DNA of 64,000 nt from Odoribacter lunatus (GTDB lineage: Bacteria; Bacteroidota; Bacteroidia; Bacteroidales; Marinifilaceae), in the NCBI RefSeq assembly GCF_943193135.1, contig NZ_CALPCZ010000006.1:1-64000 (forward strand). The letters are read 5' to 3'. The translations under genes were made by a program, and so were the position numbers. Below the pieces are notes generated by a model. That model saw nothing but the letters and a program-made list of their open reading frames with translations, was not told where the DNA came from and made no database searches. Of the stretch, positions 1-9,711 are shown piece after piece. Positions within the stretch are counted from its first letter, which is position 1, and every line of letters begins with the position of its first letter.

Positions 1-3000
1 GGAGTGGCTACGGATGTCAACGGTAAATTCGCCCTTCGTGTGAATGACGATGATGTGCTGGTATTCAGCTTTATCGGTATGAAACCGTTGGAAGTAGCTG
101 TAAAAGGCCAGACGAATCTTAACGTAGAACTGGAGTCTGCCAGCGAAGCGTTGGATGAAGTTGTGGTTGTTGCTTACGGCACGGCAAAGAAAGAATCTTT
201 GACAGGTTCTATTTCCGTTGTTGACAGCAAAGAGATTGAAAAACGTTTGACGACGAGTGTAACAGGAGCATTGGAAGGTTCCGCACCGGGTGTACAGGTA
301 AACAACACTTACGGAGAGCCGGGTTCTGCACCTTCAATTCGTATCCGTGGTTTCGGTACGTTGGTTTCCGGAGCTTCCGATCCGTTGTATGTAGTAGACG
401 GTGTTCCTTTTGACGGCAATATCGCCGAATTGAATTCCAATGATATTGAGAGCATGTCTATTTTGAAAGATGCTGCTTCTTCTGCATTGTACGGTAACCG
501 TGCCGCTAACGGTGTTGTTCTTATCACAACCAAGAGCGGTCGCGGAGCAAGCAAGCCTTCCGTTACTTTACAGATTAATCAAGGTATCTATAACAGAGGT
601 ATCCCCGAATATGACCGTTTGGGCGCCAATGAATGGATGGAAGAGGCTTGGAGAGCTATGCGCAACTATGCTTCAAGCAATTTAAATTTAGATGCTTCCC
701 AAGCCGCAGCCTATGCAACTCAGAATGTTATCAAATCTTATGCCCGTCGGAATATCTATGACCGCGCAGACAACGATTTGTTCGATGCTAACGGTAATCT
801 GATTGCCAGCATATTGCCGGGCTATACGGATTTGGACTGGAACGACGATATCGAACGCAACGGTTACCGTCAGGAATACAACTTGTCCGCCAGTTCATCC
901 GGAGAGAAATTAAACGTTTATTCTTCTATCGGTTATCTGGATGAAAAAGGATATGTCAAATCAACAGGCTACAACCGTTTTTCTGGTCGTATCAACACCA
1001 CGTATACTCCCAACAAATGGTTGAAGGCAGGATTGAATTTAAGCGGGTCTACAACCAAACGTAATTACAATAGTAATGCTTCTGGTAATATGTATGCCAA
1101 TCCGTTCTATGTTACCCGTTACATGGCCCCGATTTATCCGTTGTTCATGCACAACGCTGACGGTTCTTACGATTTGGACGAATTCGGAAACAAACAATAT
1201 GACGTGACTTCTGCCTATCTGGATAACCGTAACATCGCTTACGAATTGCGCAACGACAAACAGGAAAGCCGCCGGAATGTATTGAACGGACAAGCTTTCG
1301 TAACGTTGTCATTGCCTTACGGATTCGGAGTTACTGTAAAGGGAGACATGAGCAACAGCACATCCAACAACAAGAATTTCAACAATCCGAACATCGGTGA
1401 CGGTGCTACCAACAACGGACGTCTGACCAGCTATGCTTACCAATATACCAACTATACCATGCAGGAGTTGATTAACTGGAATCACAGTTACGGCGTGCAT
1501 AACATTGATGTGATGTTGGGACATGAAAACTACAGCTGGGAACGTAAATACACCTACGGAATGAATACAGGTATGGCTATTGAGGGAATCCTGACCATGG
1601 GTAACTTCCTGACGAACTCTTATTATTCCGGATATGATGACGAATACAAAACGGAATCTTTCCTGACCCGTCTCCGTTACAACTACGATGAACGCTACTT
1701 CCTCGAAGGTTCTTACCGTCGGGACGGTTCTTCCCGTTTCCACAAAGACAACCGCTGGGGTAATTTCTTCTCTGTAGGAGCCAGCTGGAACATCAGCAAA
1801 GAATCTTTCATGAGCGATGTGCATTGGGTAAATAATCTGAAATTCCGTGCCGCTTACGGAGAAGTAGGTAATGATGCCGGTGTAGGCATGTACGGTCACA
1901 TGGCATTGTATGAAATTGATAAAAACGGAGGGAATGCAAGTTTGATAAAAGCTTCTTTGGCTGCTCCCGATATCAGATGGGAAACGACTCAAACCCTGGA
2001 TTTCGCTTTGGAAGGCAGATTGTTCGACCGGTTGAATGTTCAAATCGGTTATTTCGACAAACGTTCCAAAGACCTGTTGTTTGAAGTTCGGTTGCCACTG
2101 TCCGCAGGTTCATATCCGTGGCAAACTAGTACCAACAATATGACCCAATACAAAAACATTGGTACTATTTCCAATAAAGGTGTAGAAATCGCCTTGGATG
2201 TAGATGCTATCCGTAACAATGATTGGCGTTGGAACATCGGTTTGGACGCTACCATCATGAAAAATGAAATCATAAAATTACCGGACGGACAAGATATTTT
2301 GCACGGTATGCAAAACTATTCCGAAGGTCATTCCATTTATGAATTCTATACCTATCACTTTGAAGGGGTAGACCAGCTGACGGGACGTTCCCTTTACACG
2401 GTTGATGAGGAGAAAGCAGCAAGTGCTGCGGCAGCCGGCGAACTTGTAACCATCAACGGTAAAGATTACACAACCATTACCTCTTATGCCAAACGTGACT
2501 GGGCCGGTTCCGCTCTGCCGGATGTATACGGTTCTTTCCATACGTCATTATCCTGGAAAGATTTAAGCTTGAATATGTTGTTCACCTATTCTTTGGGTGG
2601 CAAAGTATATGACGGCAGCTACAAAACATTGATGGGTAATACGGCTATGTCCAGCGGAGAGGCTTGGCACAAGGATATATTGAAATCATGGAACGGTGCT
2701 CCGGAAGGCATGACGGAAACTTCTTCCAACCGTATCAAAAAGAACGGTACCCCGTCACATGACTTTAGTCTTATGGCTGACAACAATGCTGTCAGTGACC
2801 GTTGGCTGACCGATGCTTCTTACTTGGTATTCAAGAATTTGAATCTGTCTTACAGTTTGCCGAAACATATAACAAGCCGCTGGGGCATCGATGGATTGAT
2901 GGTAAGCGCAGGTGTTGAAAACCTCTTTACGAAGACCGCCCGCAAGGGATTGAATCCGCAGTATTCATTCAGCGGAGGTTCGGATGATACCTATGTAACA

Positions 3001-3039
3001 GCCCGGGTTTACAACTTAGGACTTACGCTGAAATTCTAA
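1..3039 (+). CDS. SusC/RagA-family TonB-dependent outer-membrane receptor (5' end outside window)
   Basis: The frame is open from base 1, so the GTG at position 4 is not the true start. The signal peptide and first part of the carboxypeptidase-regulatory-like domain lie upstream of the window. What remains is the end of that domain, a TonB-box-like stretch (EVVVVAYGTAKKES, about residues 52-65), the plug domain with the family motif LYVVDGVPFDG, and a long beta-barrel ending in phenylalanine (LTLKF), typical of outer-membrane proteins. The family forms the TonB-powered channel of glycan import complexes with a SusD lipoprotein lid, and the SusD partner starts 26 bp downstream. The nearby ROK regulator and NagB suggest an amino-sugar-containing glycan as substrate, but that is inference from position only. 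Confidence 0.95.
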   Translation, partial: GVATDVNGKFALRVNDDDVLVFSFIGMKPLEVAVKGQTNLNVELESASEALDEVVVVAYGTAKKESLTGSISVVDSKEIEKRLTTSVTGALEGSAPGVQVNNTYGEPGSAPSIRIRGFGTLVSGASDPLYVVDGVPFDGNIAELNSNDIESMSILKDAASSALYGNRAANGVVLITTKSGRGASKPSVTLQINQGIYNRGIPEYDRLGANEWMEEAWRAMRNYASSNLNLDASQAAAYATQNVIKSYARRNIYDRADNDLFDANGNLIASILPGYTDLDWNDDIERNGYRQEYNLSASSSGEKLNVYSSIGYLDEKGYVKSTGYNRFSGRINTTYTPNKWLKAGLNLSGSTTKRNYNSNASGNMYANPFYVTRYMAPIYPLFMHNADGSYDLDEFGNKQYDVTSAYLDNRNIAYELRNDKQESRRNVLNGQAFVTLSLPYGFGVTVKGDMSNSTSNNKNFNNPNIGDGATNNGRLTSYAYQYTNYTMQELINWNHSYGVHNIDVMLGHENYSWERKYTYGMNTGMAIEGILTMGNFLTNSYYSGYDDEYKTESFLTRLRYNYDERYFLEGSYRRDGSSRFHKDNRWGNFFSVGASWNISKESFMSDVHWVNNLKFRAAYGEVGNDAGVGMYGHMALYEIDKNGGNASLIKASLAAPDIRWETTQTLDFALEGRLFDRLNVQIGYFDKRSKDLLFEVRLPLSAGSYPWQTSTNNMTQYKNIGTISNKGVEIALDVDAIRNNDWRWNIGLDATIMKNEIIKLPDGQDILHGMQNYSEGHSIYEFYTYHFEGVDQLTGRSLYTVDEEKAASAAAAGELVTINGKDYTTITSYAKRDWAGSALPDVYGSFHTSLSWKDLSLNMLFTYSLGGKVYDGSYKTLMGNTAMSSGEAWHKDILKSWNGAPEGMTETSSNRIKKNGTPSHDFSLMADNNAVSDRWLTDASYLVFKNLNLSYSLPKHITSRWGIDGLMVSAGVENLFTKTARKGLNPQYSFSGGSDDTYVTARVYNLGLTLKF

Positions 3040-3065
3040 ATAGTTGAATATTAAAACGAAAAAAC

Positions 3066-4676
3066 ATGAGAAAATATATCAGTAAATTGTTTATCTGTAG
3101 TTTGGTTGCCGGCGCGTCATTTTTGACGCTTTCATGCAGCAACGACTATTTAGATACGAAACCTACTTCTTCCGTCGGAGCGACGGATGCTGTCGGGACC
3201 ACAGATAATGCGTGGAAAACATTAAACGGAGTAGCTCAGCTCATGATTACCCAACATTCTTATTACGGTCAGGGTTTTAATGGAGAAGGCTACATCATGA
3301 TAAGAATGGAAAGTTATCCAAGCCAAAACTATAACTACAACTATTACGCCAATGGCTGGATGCCTCTTTTCAATCAGACATTCCACAATCGGACAACTTC
3401 CCAATACAACTCTTACGCATGGTATTACTATTATTCTATCATCGGTAATTCCAATTCCATCATTTGCAACATTGACGCAGCAGAAGGAAGCGATAGTGAA
3501 AAGAAATTCCTCAAGGCTTCGGCATTGACATTCCGTGCCTATGCTTTCGAGAAATTGTTGCACTACTATAGCTGGCGGTGGAAAGATTCCAACAACGGAG
3601 CTTCACAAGGTGTTATCCTTCGCTTGGATGAATCCACTGACGGTATGCCTTTTTCTACGATGGCAGAATGCTATACCCAGATTTACAAAGACCTGGATGA
3701 AGCTATCGCTTTGTTTAATGAGAGCGGCATTGACCGTCCTTCCGGAGAAGTTTGGTTGCCGAATGTAAACGTAGCACACGCCGTTTATGCCCGTGCCGCA
3801 TTATACAAAGAAGATTATGCCAAAGCCCTTTCCGAAGCCAAATTGGCCCGTCAAGGCTATCCGCTGATGAGCAATGCTGAATACCATGCCGGATTCTGCA
3901 ACCCGACCAGCGAATGGATTTTCGGTAGTTTCGGCGGTTCGCAAGAAAATATATGGTATTATAGCCATGGTACCCAATATGCTTGTAACGGATATTACGC
4001 TTCAGTACAACCAACGGGAGCCGGTGCTATCGGCCGCGAACTGATCAACCGCATTCCCGACAACGATGCCCGTAAAGCGTTGTTCTTGACAGAAGACAAA
4101 TTCCCCGGTTATGATTGGAATGATGAAGATGTTTTAGATCCGGATTATGCTATTTTCTGGGACGATGATTTAATTGCAGAGACAGAAGCCTATATCGACC
4201 AAGTTGCCGCTCCCGGTTTGGAAACTCCTTACCAGGCAGGTTACTACTATCTGGGCGCACAGTTGAAATTTTATGTATTCGACTTGCCGGGCGTAAGCTA
4301 TCTGCCGTTTATCCGTTCTTCCGAGATGGTATTGGTTGAAGCGGAAGCCAACTACTTCCTGAACAACACTGCTGATGCACAGGCTGCTTTGGTTGAATTG
4401 AATGCCACCTCCGGCCGTAACCCGCAATATACTTGCTCTAAAACCGGCGATGATCTTTGGAATGAAATCATGGATTACCGCGAAGTAGAACTTTGGGGTG
4501 AAGGTTTTGCCTGGAGTGATTACAAACGCTGGAAACGTCCGATCGTTCGTAATACCGTAGCAAACGGCGGTAACGCTTATCCTACCGTTGCCATCACGAT
4601 TCCTGTAGACGGAGTAAACAACTGGACGTGGGATGTACCGTTGAATGAAATAGATTACAACGACAAGTTAGATTAA
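3066..4676 (+). CDS. SusD/RagB-family glycan-binding surface lipoprotein
   Basis: 536 residues, the usual SusD length. The N-terminus is a lipoprotein signal peptide with a lipobox ending LTLSC (Cys24), followed by the SNDYLDTKP segment common in SusD proteins. The middle is helix-rich and TPR-like, and the C-terminal part carries the RagB-type signature with a WGEGFAWSDYKRWKRP stretch. It should be a lipid-anchored lid that binds oligosaccharide over the SusC barrel encoded just upstream; the two genes form an operon. No glycosidase or anti-sigma factor follows. The unit ends at a strong hairpin terminator at 4706-4744, so this is either the 3' end of a polysaccharide utilisation locus or a stand-alone SusCD pair. 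Confidence 0.95.
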   Translation: MRKYISKLFICSLVAGASFLTLSCSNDYLDTKPTSSVGATDAVGTTDNAWKTLNGVAQLMITQHSYYGQGFNGEGYIMIRMESYPSQNYNYNYYANGWMPLFNQTFHNRTTSQYNSYAWYYYYSIIGNSNSIICNIDAAEGSDSEKKFLKASALTFRAYAFEKLLHYYSWRWKDSNNGASQGVILRLDESTDGMPFSTMAECYTQIYKDLDEAIALFNESGIDRPSGEVWLPNVNVAHAVYARAALYKEDYAKALSEAKLARQGYPLMSNAEYHAGFCNPTSEWIFGSFGGSQENIWYYSHGTQYACNGYYASVQPTGAGAIGRELINRIPDNDARKALFLTEDKFPGYDWNDEDVLDPDYAIFWDDDLIAETEAYIDQVAAPGLETPYQAGYYYLGAQLKFYVFDLPGVSYLPFIRSSEMVLVEAEANYFLNNTADAQAALVELNATSGRNPQYTCSKTGDDLWNEIMDYREVELWGEGFAWSDYKRWKRPIVRNTVANGGNAYPTVAITIPVDGVNNWTWDVPLNEIDYNDKLD

Positions 4677-4705
4677 AAACATCCTGTAGGATATAATATT
4701 TATTG

Positions 4706-4744
4706 AGCATCCCGAAAGTCTTGATGACATTCGGGATGCTTTTT
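4706..4744 (+). terminator. Intrinsic terminator after susCD
   Basis: Perfect 11-bp stem AGCATCCCGAA / TTCGGGATGCT (4706-4716 with 4730-4740) followed by a run of T, 29 bp after the SusD stop codon. Confidence 0.9.
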
Positions 4745-4796
4745 ATATGATTTTAAAAATAATTTTATCTTAAATAATTTTTTTAGTAAGTTTTGC

Positions 4797-4804
4797 TACT
4801 TTTG
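4797..4804 (+). promoter_or_regulatory. Bacteroidota -7 promoter box before the ROK gene
   Basis: TACTTTTG matches the TAnnTTTG consensus of the primary Bacteroidota sigma factor. It lies 24 bp before the ATG at 4829, and no good -33 element is obvious. It separates the ROK-nagB unit from susCD. Confidence 0.5.
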
Positions 4805-4828
4805 TAATGATGTAATACAGAAGAATAG

Positions 4829-6061
4829 ATGCAAGCGACTAAAAATTCGTTACCCGGCTTAAAAGAAAAGCGATACCAGCAAAAAAAGGATATTATCGGT
4901 TTTCTGTATAAAATGGGGGAACTTTCCAAACCCGAAATTTGCCGGTTAACTAATATGACGACTCCAACCATCAGCCGGATGATTGATGAACTTATCACGG
5001 AAGGATGGGTCGCTGACCAGGGACAAGGAGCATCTATCGGCGGAAAAAGACCGCATATATTTTCAATAAATCCCGATGCCGCTTATATTATGGGCGTGGA
5101 GGTCGGACGAATCCATCTGAAGATAGCTATTTTCAATCTGCGGAAAGAAATCATCGGTGAAATCAAGGTTTATCCTTCCATTCTGGAAGAAAATACAAGC
5201 AACGAAGAGAATATCCTATATATCCGGAGAAAAATCAATCAGACTTTATCGGAATTAAATATTCCCTATTCAAAAATCAAAGTCGCAGGTTTCGCGATAC
5301 CGGGATTGATTGACATTGACGGAACTTCATACACTTATTTCACGTATGAAGATACCAATATTAAAAAGGTATTGGAAAAAGAATTAAATATTCCTGTATT
5401 TATCGACAACGATTCTAAAATCATGGCTATGGCGGAACACACATTCGGTGTTGCCAAAGGCGTCCCTCATGTTTTATGTATCAGTGTCAATGAGTGCATA
5501 GGATTAGGAATGATTCTTAATTCCCAGCCGTACACGGGATATAAAGGTATGGCAGGAGAATTCGGCCATATCCGCATATCCGGATTAAACGAACAGTGTT
5601 ACTGCGGAAAGATAGGCTGCCTGGAAACCGTCGCTTCCGGAAGAAGTATTATCAAGACAGCCCGGGAAGCGATTAAGAACCATACCCAAACAGCGATACA
5701 GACTCTGGCGGGAAAGGGTGAAATCACATTAACAACTATTATAAAAGCGGCCAAACAGGATGATATTTTCGCCATAGATTTGCTTCAACAAGCAGGTGAA
5801 AAAATCGGAGAGGGTATATCCACGTTAATCCACCTTTTTAACCCCCAAGTATTGGTAATCGGAGGCGAAATTGCGGAAGCGGAAGAATTAATTACCATGC
5901 CTATCCAGCAAATACTGAATAAGTATACGCTCACACGCCTCAAGAACCAGTGCGAAATCAAGCTGAGCAATTTGAATTCACATTCCACCATTATGGGAAC
6001 TCTCATGGTGGTCATGAAAAATTTATATTACGATTCCGACAGTAAATTCTCTTTGTATTAA
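4829..6061 (+). CDS. ROK-family (NagC/XylR-like) transcriptional repressor
   Basis: 410 residues. An N-terminal winged helix-turn-helix (about residues 18-75, with PEICRLTNMTTPTISRMI) precedes a ROK sugar-kinase fold. The ROK zinc motif CYCGKIGCLE is present at about residue 257, as is the FIDNDSKIMA segment of the sugar/ATP cleft. Having both domains makes it a regulator rather than a plain glucokinase. It lies 38 bp upstream of the glucosamine-6-phosphate deaminase fusion in the same orientation, so a role like NagC, sensing an amino-sugar ligand and repressing the nag genes, is the natural inference. The ligand itself cannot be read from the sequence. Confidence 0.88.
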   Translation: MQATKNSLPGLKEKRYQQKKDIIGFLYKMGELSKPEICRLTNMTTPTISRMIDELITEGWVADQGQGASIGGKRPHIFSINPDAAYIMGVEVGRIHLKIAIFNLRKEIIGEIKVYPSILEENTSNEENILYIRRKINQTLSELNIPYSKIKVAGFAIPGLIDIDGTSYTYFTYEDTNIKKVLEKELNIPVFIDNDSKIMAMAEHTFGVAKGVPHVLCISVNECIGLGMILNSQPYTGYKGMAGEFGHIRISGLNEQCYCGKIGCLETVASGRSIIKTAREAIKNHTQTAIQTLAGKGEITLTTIIKAAKQDDIFAIDLLQQAGEKIGEGISTLIHLFNPQVLVIGGEIAEAEELITMPIQQILNKYTLTRLKNQCEIKLSNLNSHSTIMGTLMVVMKNLYYDSDSKFSLY

Positions 6062-6099
6062 AACAATTCAATCTATCAATAAACAAAAACTTTATAGCT

Positions 6100-8040
6100 A
6101 TGATGACAACTTACATCGCCCGCGGAGAAGGAGCTGACCGATATGAAAAGATTCCGGTCGAAATAACAGAGTCTCCGGAAACAGCCGTAAAAGCCGTTGC
6201 CAAAGAAATTGCAGAACTTATTCGCTCCAAAGCTGCAAAAAACGAAACATGCGTATTGGGACTGGCTACCGGTTCTTCCCCTATCAAGTTATATAAGGAA
6301 CTGGTACGGATGCACAAAGAAGAAGGATTATCATTCAAGAATGTAATCACGTTCAATTTGGATGAATATTTCCCGATGGCAAAGGAGTCCGAACACAGCT
6401 ATCACTATTTCATGCACCATCATCTGTTCGACCACATTGATATTGATCCGAAAAACATTCATATTCCGGACGGGACTTTGAAAGCGGACGAGGTGGAAAA
6501 ATTCTGCAAAAGCTATGAACAGCAAATCGAAAATGCCGGCGGCATCGACCTTCAGATTTTAGGTATCGGACGCACGGGCCACATCGGATTCAACGAACCG
6601 GGTTCGCCTATTTCTTCCAAAACCAGAATGGTTTATTTAGACCGTCTGACCATGAAAGATGCAGCAGACGAATTCGATGGCATCGACAATGTGCCCACCC
6701 GGGCAATTACCATGGGCGTAGGAACTATCATGAAAGCCCAAAGAGTCATATTGCTGGCATGGGGAGAACCGAAAGCTCCTATCATTAAAGCAACGGTAGA
6801 GGGAGAAGTAACAGACAAGGTACCTGCTACCTTCCTGCAAATTCACCCCAATGTACAATTCTTCATTGACGAGAAAGCAGCGGAAGAACTGACCAGAGCC
6901 AACCTCCCGTGGTTGGTGAGCAAAGTGGAATGGAACGACAAACTTATCCGCAAAGCCGTTATCTGGTTGTGCCAGAAGGTCAATAAACCGATTTTGAAAG
7001 TAGAAGACAAAGACTATGCCGACTATGGCATGAGCGATTTGGTAAAAACTTTCGGTTCTTCCAACAAAGTGAATATTCAGGTGTTCAATGACCTGCAACA
7101 CACTATTACCGGCTGGCCGGGCGGCAAACCCAATGCCGATGACAGCACCCGTCCGGAAAGAGCGAATCCGTATCCGAAAAGGGTTATCATTTTCAGCCCG
7201 CATCCGGATGATGACGTTATCTCTATGGGAGGTACGTTCGCCCGTCTGGTGGAACAAGGACACGATGTACATGTCGCCTATGAAACGTCCGGTAATATCG
7301 CCGTTTTGGACGACTATATCTACCAGCAAATGGATATCGCAGCATCTTTCACCCGTTTGGTAGGAGGCGATACCAAAGCTATGGATGCCGCTTTCGAGAA
7401 GGTAAAACAGCTGATAGCGAACCGCAAACCGGGAGACAGCGAGCCGAACGAACTGCTGCCGTTCAAAGGCGCCCTTCGCCGTGCCGAAGCACGCGGTGCC
7501 GACCGTTATCTGGGCGTTCCGGAGGACCATGTACACTTCCTGAACCTTCCGTTCTATGAAACCGGTACGGTTAAAAAGAACCCGTTGGGACAGGCCGATG
7601 TGGATATTATCGTAAAACTGTTGCGGGAAATCAAACCTCATCAGATCTATGCAGCCGGGGATTTGGCAGACCCGCACGGAACGCACGGCGTATGCCTGGA
7701 TGCCATCCTGCGCGCTTACGATGTGGTATGCGACGACGAATGGTTCAAAGACTGCTATACTTGGTGGTACAGAGGTGCCTGGATGGAATGGGAAATCGAA
7801 AAGGTGGACATGGCAGTGCCCATCAGTCCGTCGGAATTGTCAATCAAACGGAAAGCCATCTACAAACACGGCTCGCAAAACAACGGTCCGGCCTTCCCGG
7901 GTGATGACCCCCGCGAATTCTGGCAAAGGGCCGAAGACCGCAACCGCAACACGGCAGACATTTATAATAAATTAGGTATGGCGGAATATGAAGCCATGGA
8001 AGTGTTCGCCCGCTATATTCACAAGAAGAAACAACACTAA
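6100..8040 (+). CDS. nagB: Glucosamine-6-phosphate deaminase fused to a PIG-L/LmbE-type deacetylase domain
   Basis: 646 residues. Residues about 20-270 are a NagB isomerase/deaminase domain (GLATGSSP; FNLDEYF with the catalytic Asp; GIGRTGHIGFNEPG at about 151-164). Residues about 360-600 are a PIG-L deacetylase domain with the zinc motif PHPDDD (about 367) and a distal DPHGTHG. NagB converts glucosamine-6-P to fructose-6-P and ammonia; PIG-L enzymes remove N-acetyl groups from GlcNAc conjugates. The fusion could therefore perform both the NagA and NagB steps, and no nagA is seen in the window. The residue before Gly-His in the active-site motif is Thr, where E. coli NagB has Asp141. The second ATG (6103) is an equally possible start. 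Regulation by the upstream ROK protein is likely. Confidence 0.93.
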   Translation: MMTTYIARGEGADRYEKIPVEITESPETAVKAVAKEIAELIRSKAAKNETCVLGLATGSSPIKLYKELVRMHKEEGLSFKNVITFNLDEYFPMAKESEHSYHYFMHHHLFDHIDIDPKNIHIPDGTLKADEVEKFCKSYEQQIENAGGIDLQILGIGRTGHIGFNEPGSPISSKTRMVYLDRLTMKDAADEFDGIDNVPTRAITMGVGTIMKAQRVILLAWGEPKAPIIKATVEGEVTDKVPATFLQIHPNVQFFIDEKAAEELTRANLPWLVSKVEWNDKLIRKAVIWLCQKVNKPILKVEDKDYADYGMSDLVKTFGSSNKVNIQVFNDLQHTITGWPGGKPNADDSTRPERANPYPKRVIIFSPHPDDDVISMGGTFARLVEQGHDVHVAYETSGNIAVLDDYIYQQMDIAASFTRLVGGDTKAMDAAFEKVKQLIANRKPGDSEPNELLPFKGALRRAEARGADRYLGVPEDHVHFLNLPFYETGTVKKNPLGQADVDIIVKLLREIKPHQIYAAGDLADPHGTHGVCLDAILRAYDVVCDDEWFKDCYTWWYRGAWMEWEIEKVDMAVPISPSELSIKRKAIYKHGSQNNGPAFPGDDPREFWQRAEDRNRNTADIYNKLGMAEYEAMEVFARYIHKKKQH

Positions 8041-8051
8041 AAACCAACATT

Positions 8052-8942
8052 ATGAAGAATAAGACCACCCTTCTAATCATGGCCGCAGGCATGGGTTCCC
8101 GTTTCGGCAGTCTGAAACAGATTACCCCGCTCGGCCCTCACAAAAAGGCATTGTTGCACTATACCATTTACGACGCGGTTCATGCCGGTTTCGATAAAAT
8201 CGTGTTCGTTATCCGGGAGAGCTTTGCCGAAGAATTTAAAAATTTCGTCGGAAAATATGCGGAAAGCCTGGTGGAAACCGCATACTGCTATCAAGATATG
8301 AACAAATTGCCGGGAGGCATGCCCCCGATTGAAAGAGAAAAACCCTGGGGAACCGCTCACGCTATCTGGTGTGCCAAAGACGCTATCCACGAACCGTTCG
8401 CCGCACTGAACGCCGACGATTTTTACGGAAGCGACGCTTTTGTCAAGGCTCACGATTTTCTGGCCAATAACCAAGATGAAAAAGAGTTCTGTCTGATCGG
8501 TTACCGTCTGGCAGCAACCCTTTCTGAAAACGGTACCGTTTCCAGAGGTATCTGCGAAGTGGATGCCAAGAATTACCTGACCGCTGTTACCGAATGCACC
8601 AAAATCGGCACGCAGGCAGACGGGAGCATCAAGGACGAGGAGCTGAACAAACCGTTAAGTCCCAACGATGTCGTATCCATGAATTTCTGGGGCTTTACCC
8701 CCGCTGTTTTCTCCGAAATAGAAAAACAGTTCGTTGAATTCTACCCCAAGAATAAGGATAACCTGAAATCGGAATTCTATATTCCCAAGGTAGTGGACCA
8801 GATGCTGAAAGACAAAGTCGCACAGGTGAAAGTCATCCCGACGGAAGCCAAATGGTTCGGAGTCACCTACAAAGAGGATACTCCGGGCGTAAATGCCGCT
8901 TTGGCCGCTTTCGACAAAGAAAGAAAGTACCTCGATTTATAA
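8052..8942 (+). CDS. Sugar-phosphate nucleotidyltransferase family protein
   Basis: 296 residues starting with the nucleotidyltransferase signature AAGMGSRFGSLKQ (about residues 11-23), which is close to the GxGxRxxxxT/SxxK motif of NDP-sugar pyrophosphorylases. NADDFYG later provides the metal-binding Asp. It starts only 11 bp after the nagB stop, so it is very probably co-transcribed and may act on a hexosamine phosphate or a related sugar. Substrate and nucleotide specificity are not visible. The rest of the protein has no added hexapeptide acyltransferase domain, so it is not a GlmU-type fusion. Confidence 0.85.
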   Translation: MKNKTTLLIMAAGMGSRFGSLKQITPLGPHKKALLHYTIYDAVHAGFDKIVFVIRESFAEEFKNFVGKYAESLVETAYCYQDMNKLPGGMPPIEREKPWGTAHAIWCAKDAIHEPFAALNADDFYGSDAFVKAHDFLANNQDEKEFCLIGYRLAATLSENGTVSRGICEVDAKNYLTAVTECTKIGTQADGSIKDEELNKPLSPNDVVSMNFWGFTPAVFSEIEKQFVEFYPKNKDNLKSEFYIPKVVDQMLKDKVAQVKVIPTEAKWFGVTYKEDTPGVNAALAAFDKERKYLDL

Positions 8943-9024
8943 GAATCGGTTTTCTATCGGCCGGGGACGGGATAAGTTGCTTTCCGTTCCTGGCATTTTT
9001 TTTAAATGCTTAGTTCAATTCGAT

Positions 9025-9639
9025 ATGTTACGACGTATTATTGCCTTTGTGTTTTTCATTTCCACCGTGACAGCCGGCTATGCCCAGCTCGTCACCAAAA
9101 AGGACTATAAAGCGGCTATCGGCGTGCAGGCAGGTGCGGAATGCGGGATTTTTCCCTCGGCTGCCATTTCGCAAGTCAAGATTACCCCGACTGCCGGGCT
9201 GAAAATGACGTTCCCTTTCAACCGGAAGTGGTTCGTCGGAAGTGAAATCAATTACAGCCGTCTCCATACCCGTAACAAATACTCGGACGCACAAGGAGAA
9301 AACCGGATAGAACTCGACCTGCACCAGCTTATGGTACCCGTGTATGCCAAATACATGCTGAATTCCAACCGGGCGACCCTGCTGTTCGGCGGACACCTGA
9401 CCTATCAGTTCGACAACAAATCCGATGTCTCCTCCCCAGTCGAGATTAAAAAATGGAACGGCGGAATCACCGCCGGTTACGAACAACTGATCACTTCCCG
9501 ACTGCACCTCACATTCAAAATCGATTACGGTCTGTTATCCCAAATCGAATCCTCCGCGGACAAAAAGTTCACGCCATTGAAAGCCAGCCTCTCGCTAAGC
9601 TACGACCTGTTGCGCATCGGCGACTGCGGCTGCCATTAA
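9025..9639 (+). CDS. Outer-membrane beta-barrel protein of the porin-like family
   Basis: 204 residues from the ATG at 9025. The frame is open further upstream into the previous gene, but this ATG gives a clean signal peptide (MLRRIIAFVFFISTVTAGYAQ cut after Ala). The mature part alternates aromatic and polar residues as in an 8- to 10-stranded barrel, with a repeated 'FNRKWFVGSEINYSRL' and 'KISLSYDL'-like strand pattern. It ends CGCH instead of the usual aromatic residue, so the last strand is atypical. It resembles the PorT/OmpA-N-like 'outer membrane beta-barrel' proteins of Bacteroidota. Function unknown. It lies 82 bp after the nucleotidyltransferase. Confidence 0.7.
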   Translation: MLRRIIAFVFFISTVTAGYAQLVTKKDYKAAIGVQAGAECGIFPSAAISQVKITPTAGLKMTFPFNRKWFVGSEINYSRLHTRNKYSDAQGENRIELDLHQLMVPVYAKYMLNSNRATLLFGGHLTYQFDNKSDVSSPVEIKKWNGGITAGYEQLITSRLHLTFKIDYGLLSQIESSADKKFTPLKASLSLSYDLLRIGDCGCH

Positions 9640-9711
9640 TGATTAAAAAAGGCTACAACTATTTTTTATATCTCAGATAATCCTTATCTTCGTCAAAATA
9701 GCTTAAAAACA

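Noticed and set aside
1309-2043. Long minus-strand open frame inside the SusC gene
   Set aside because: It lies wholly opposite a strongly coding gene and has no recognisable protein pattern.
6637-7686. Long minus-strand open frame opposite nagB
   Set aside because: It mirrors the codon structure of nagB and contains no protein motif.
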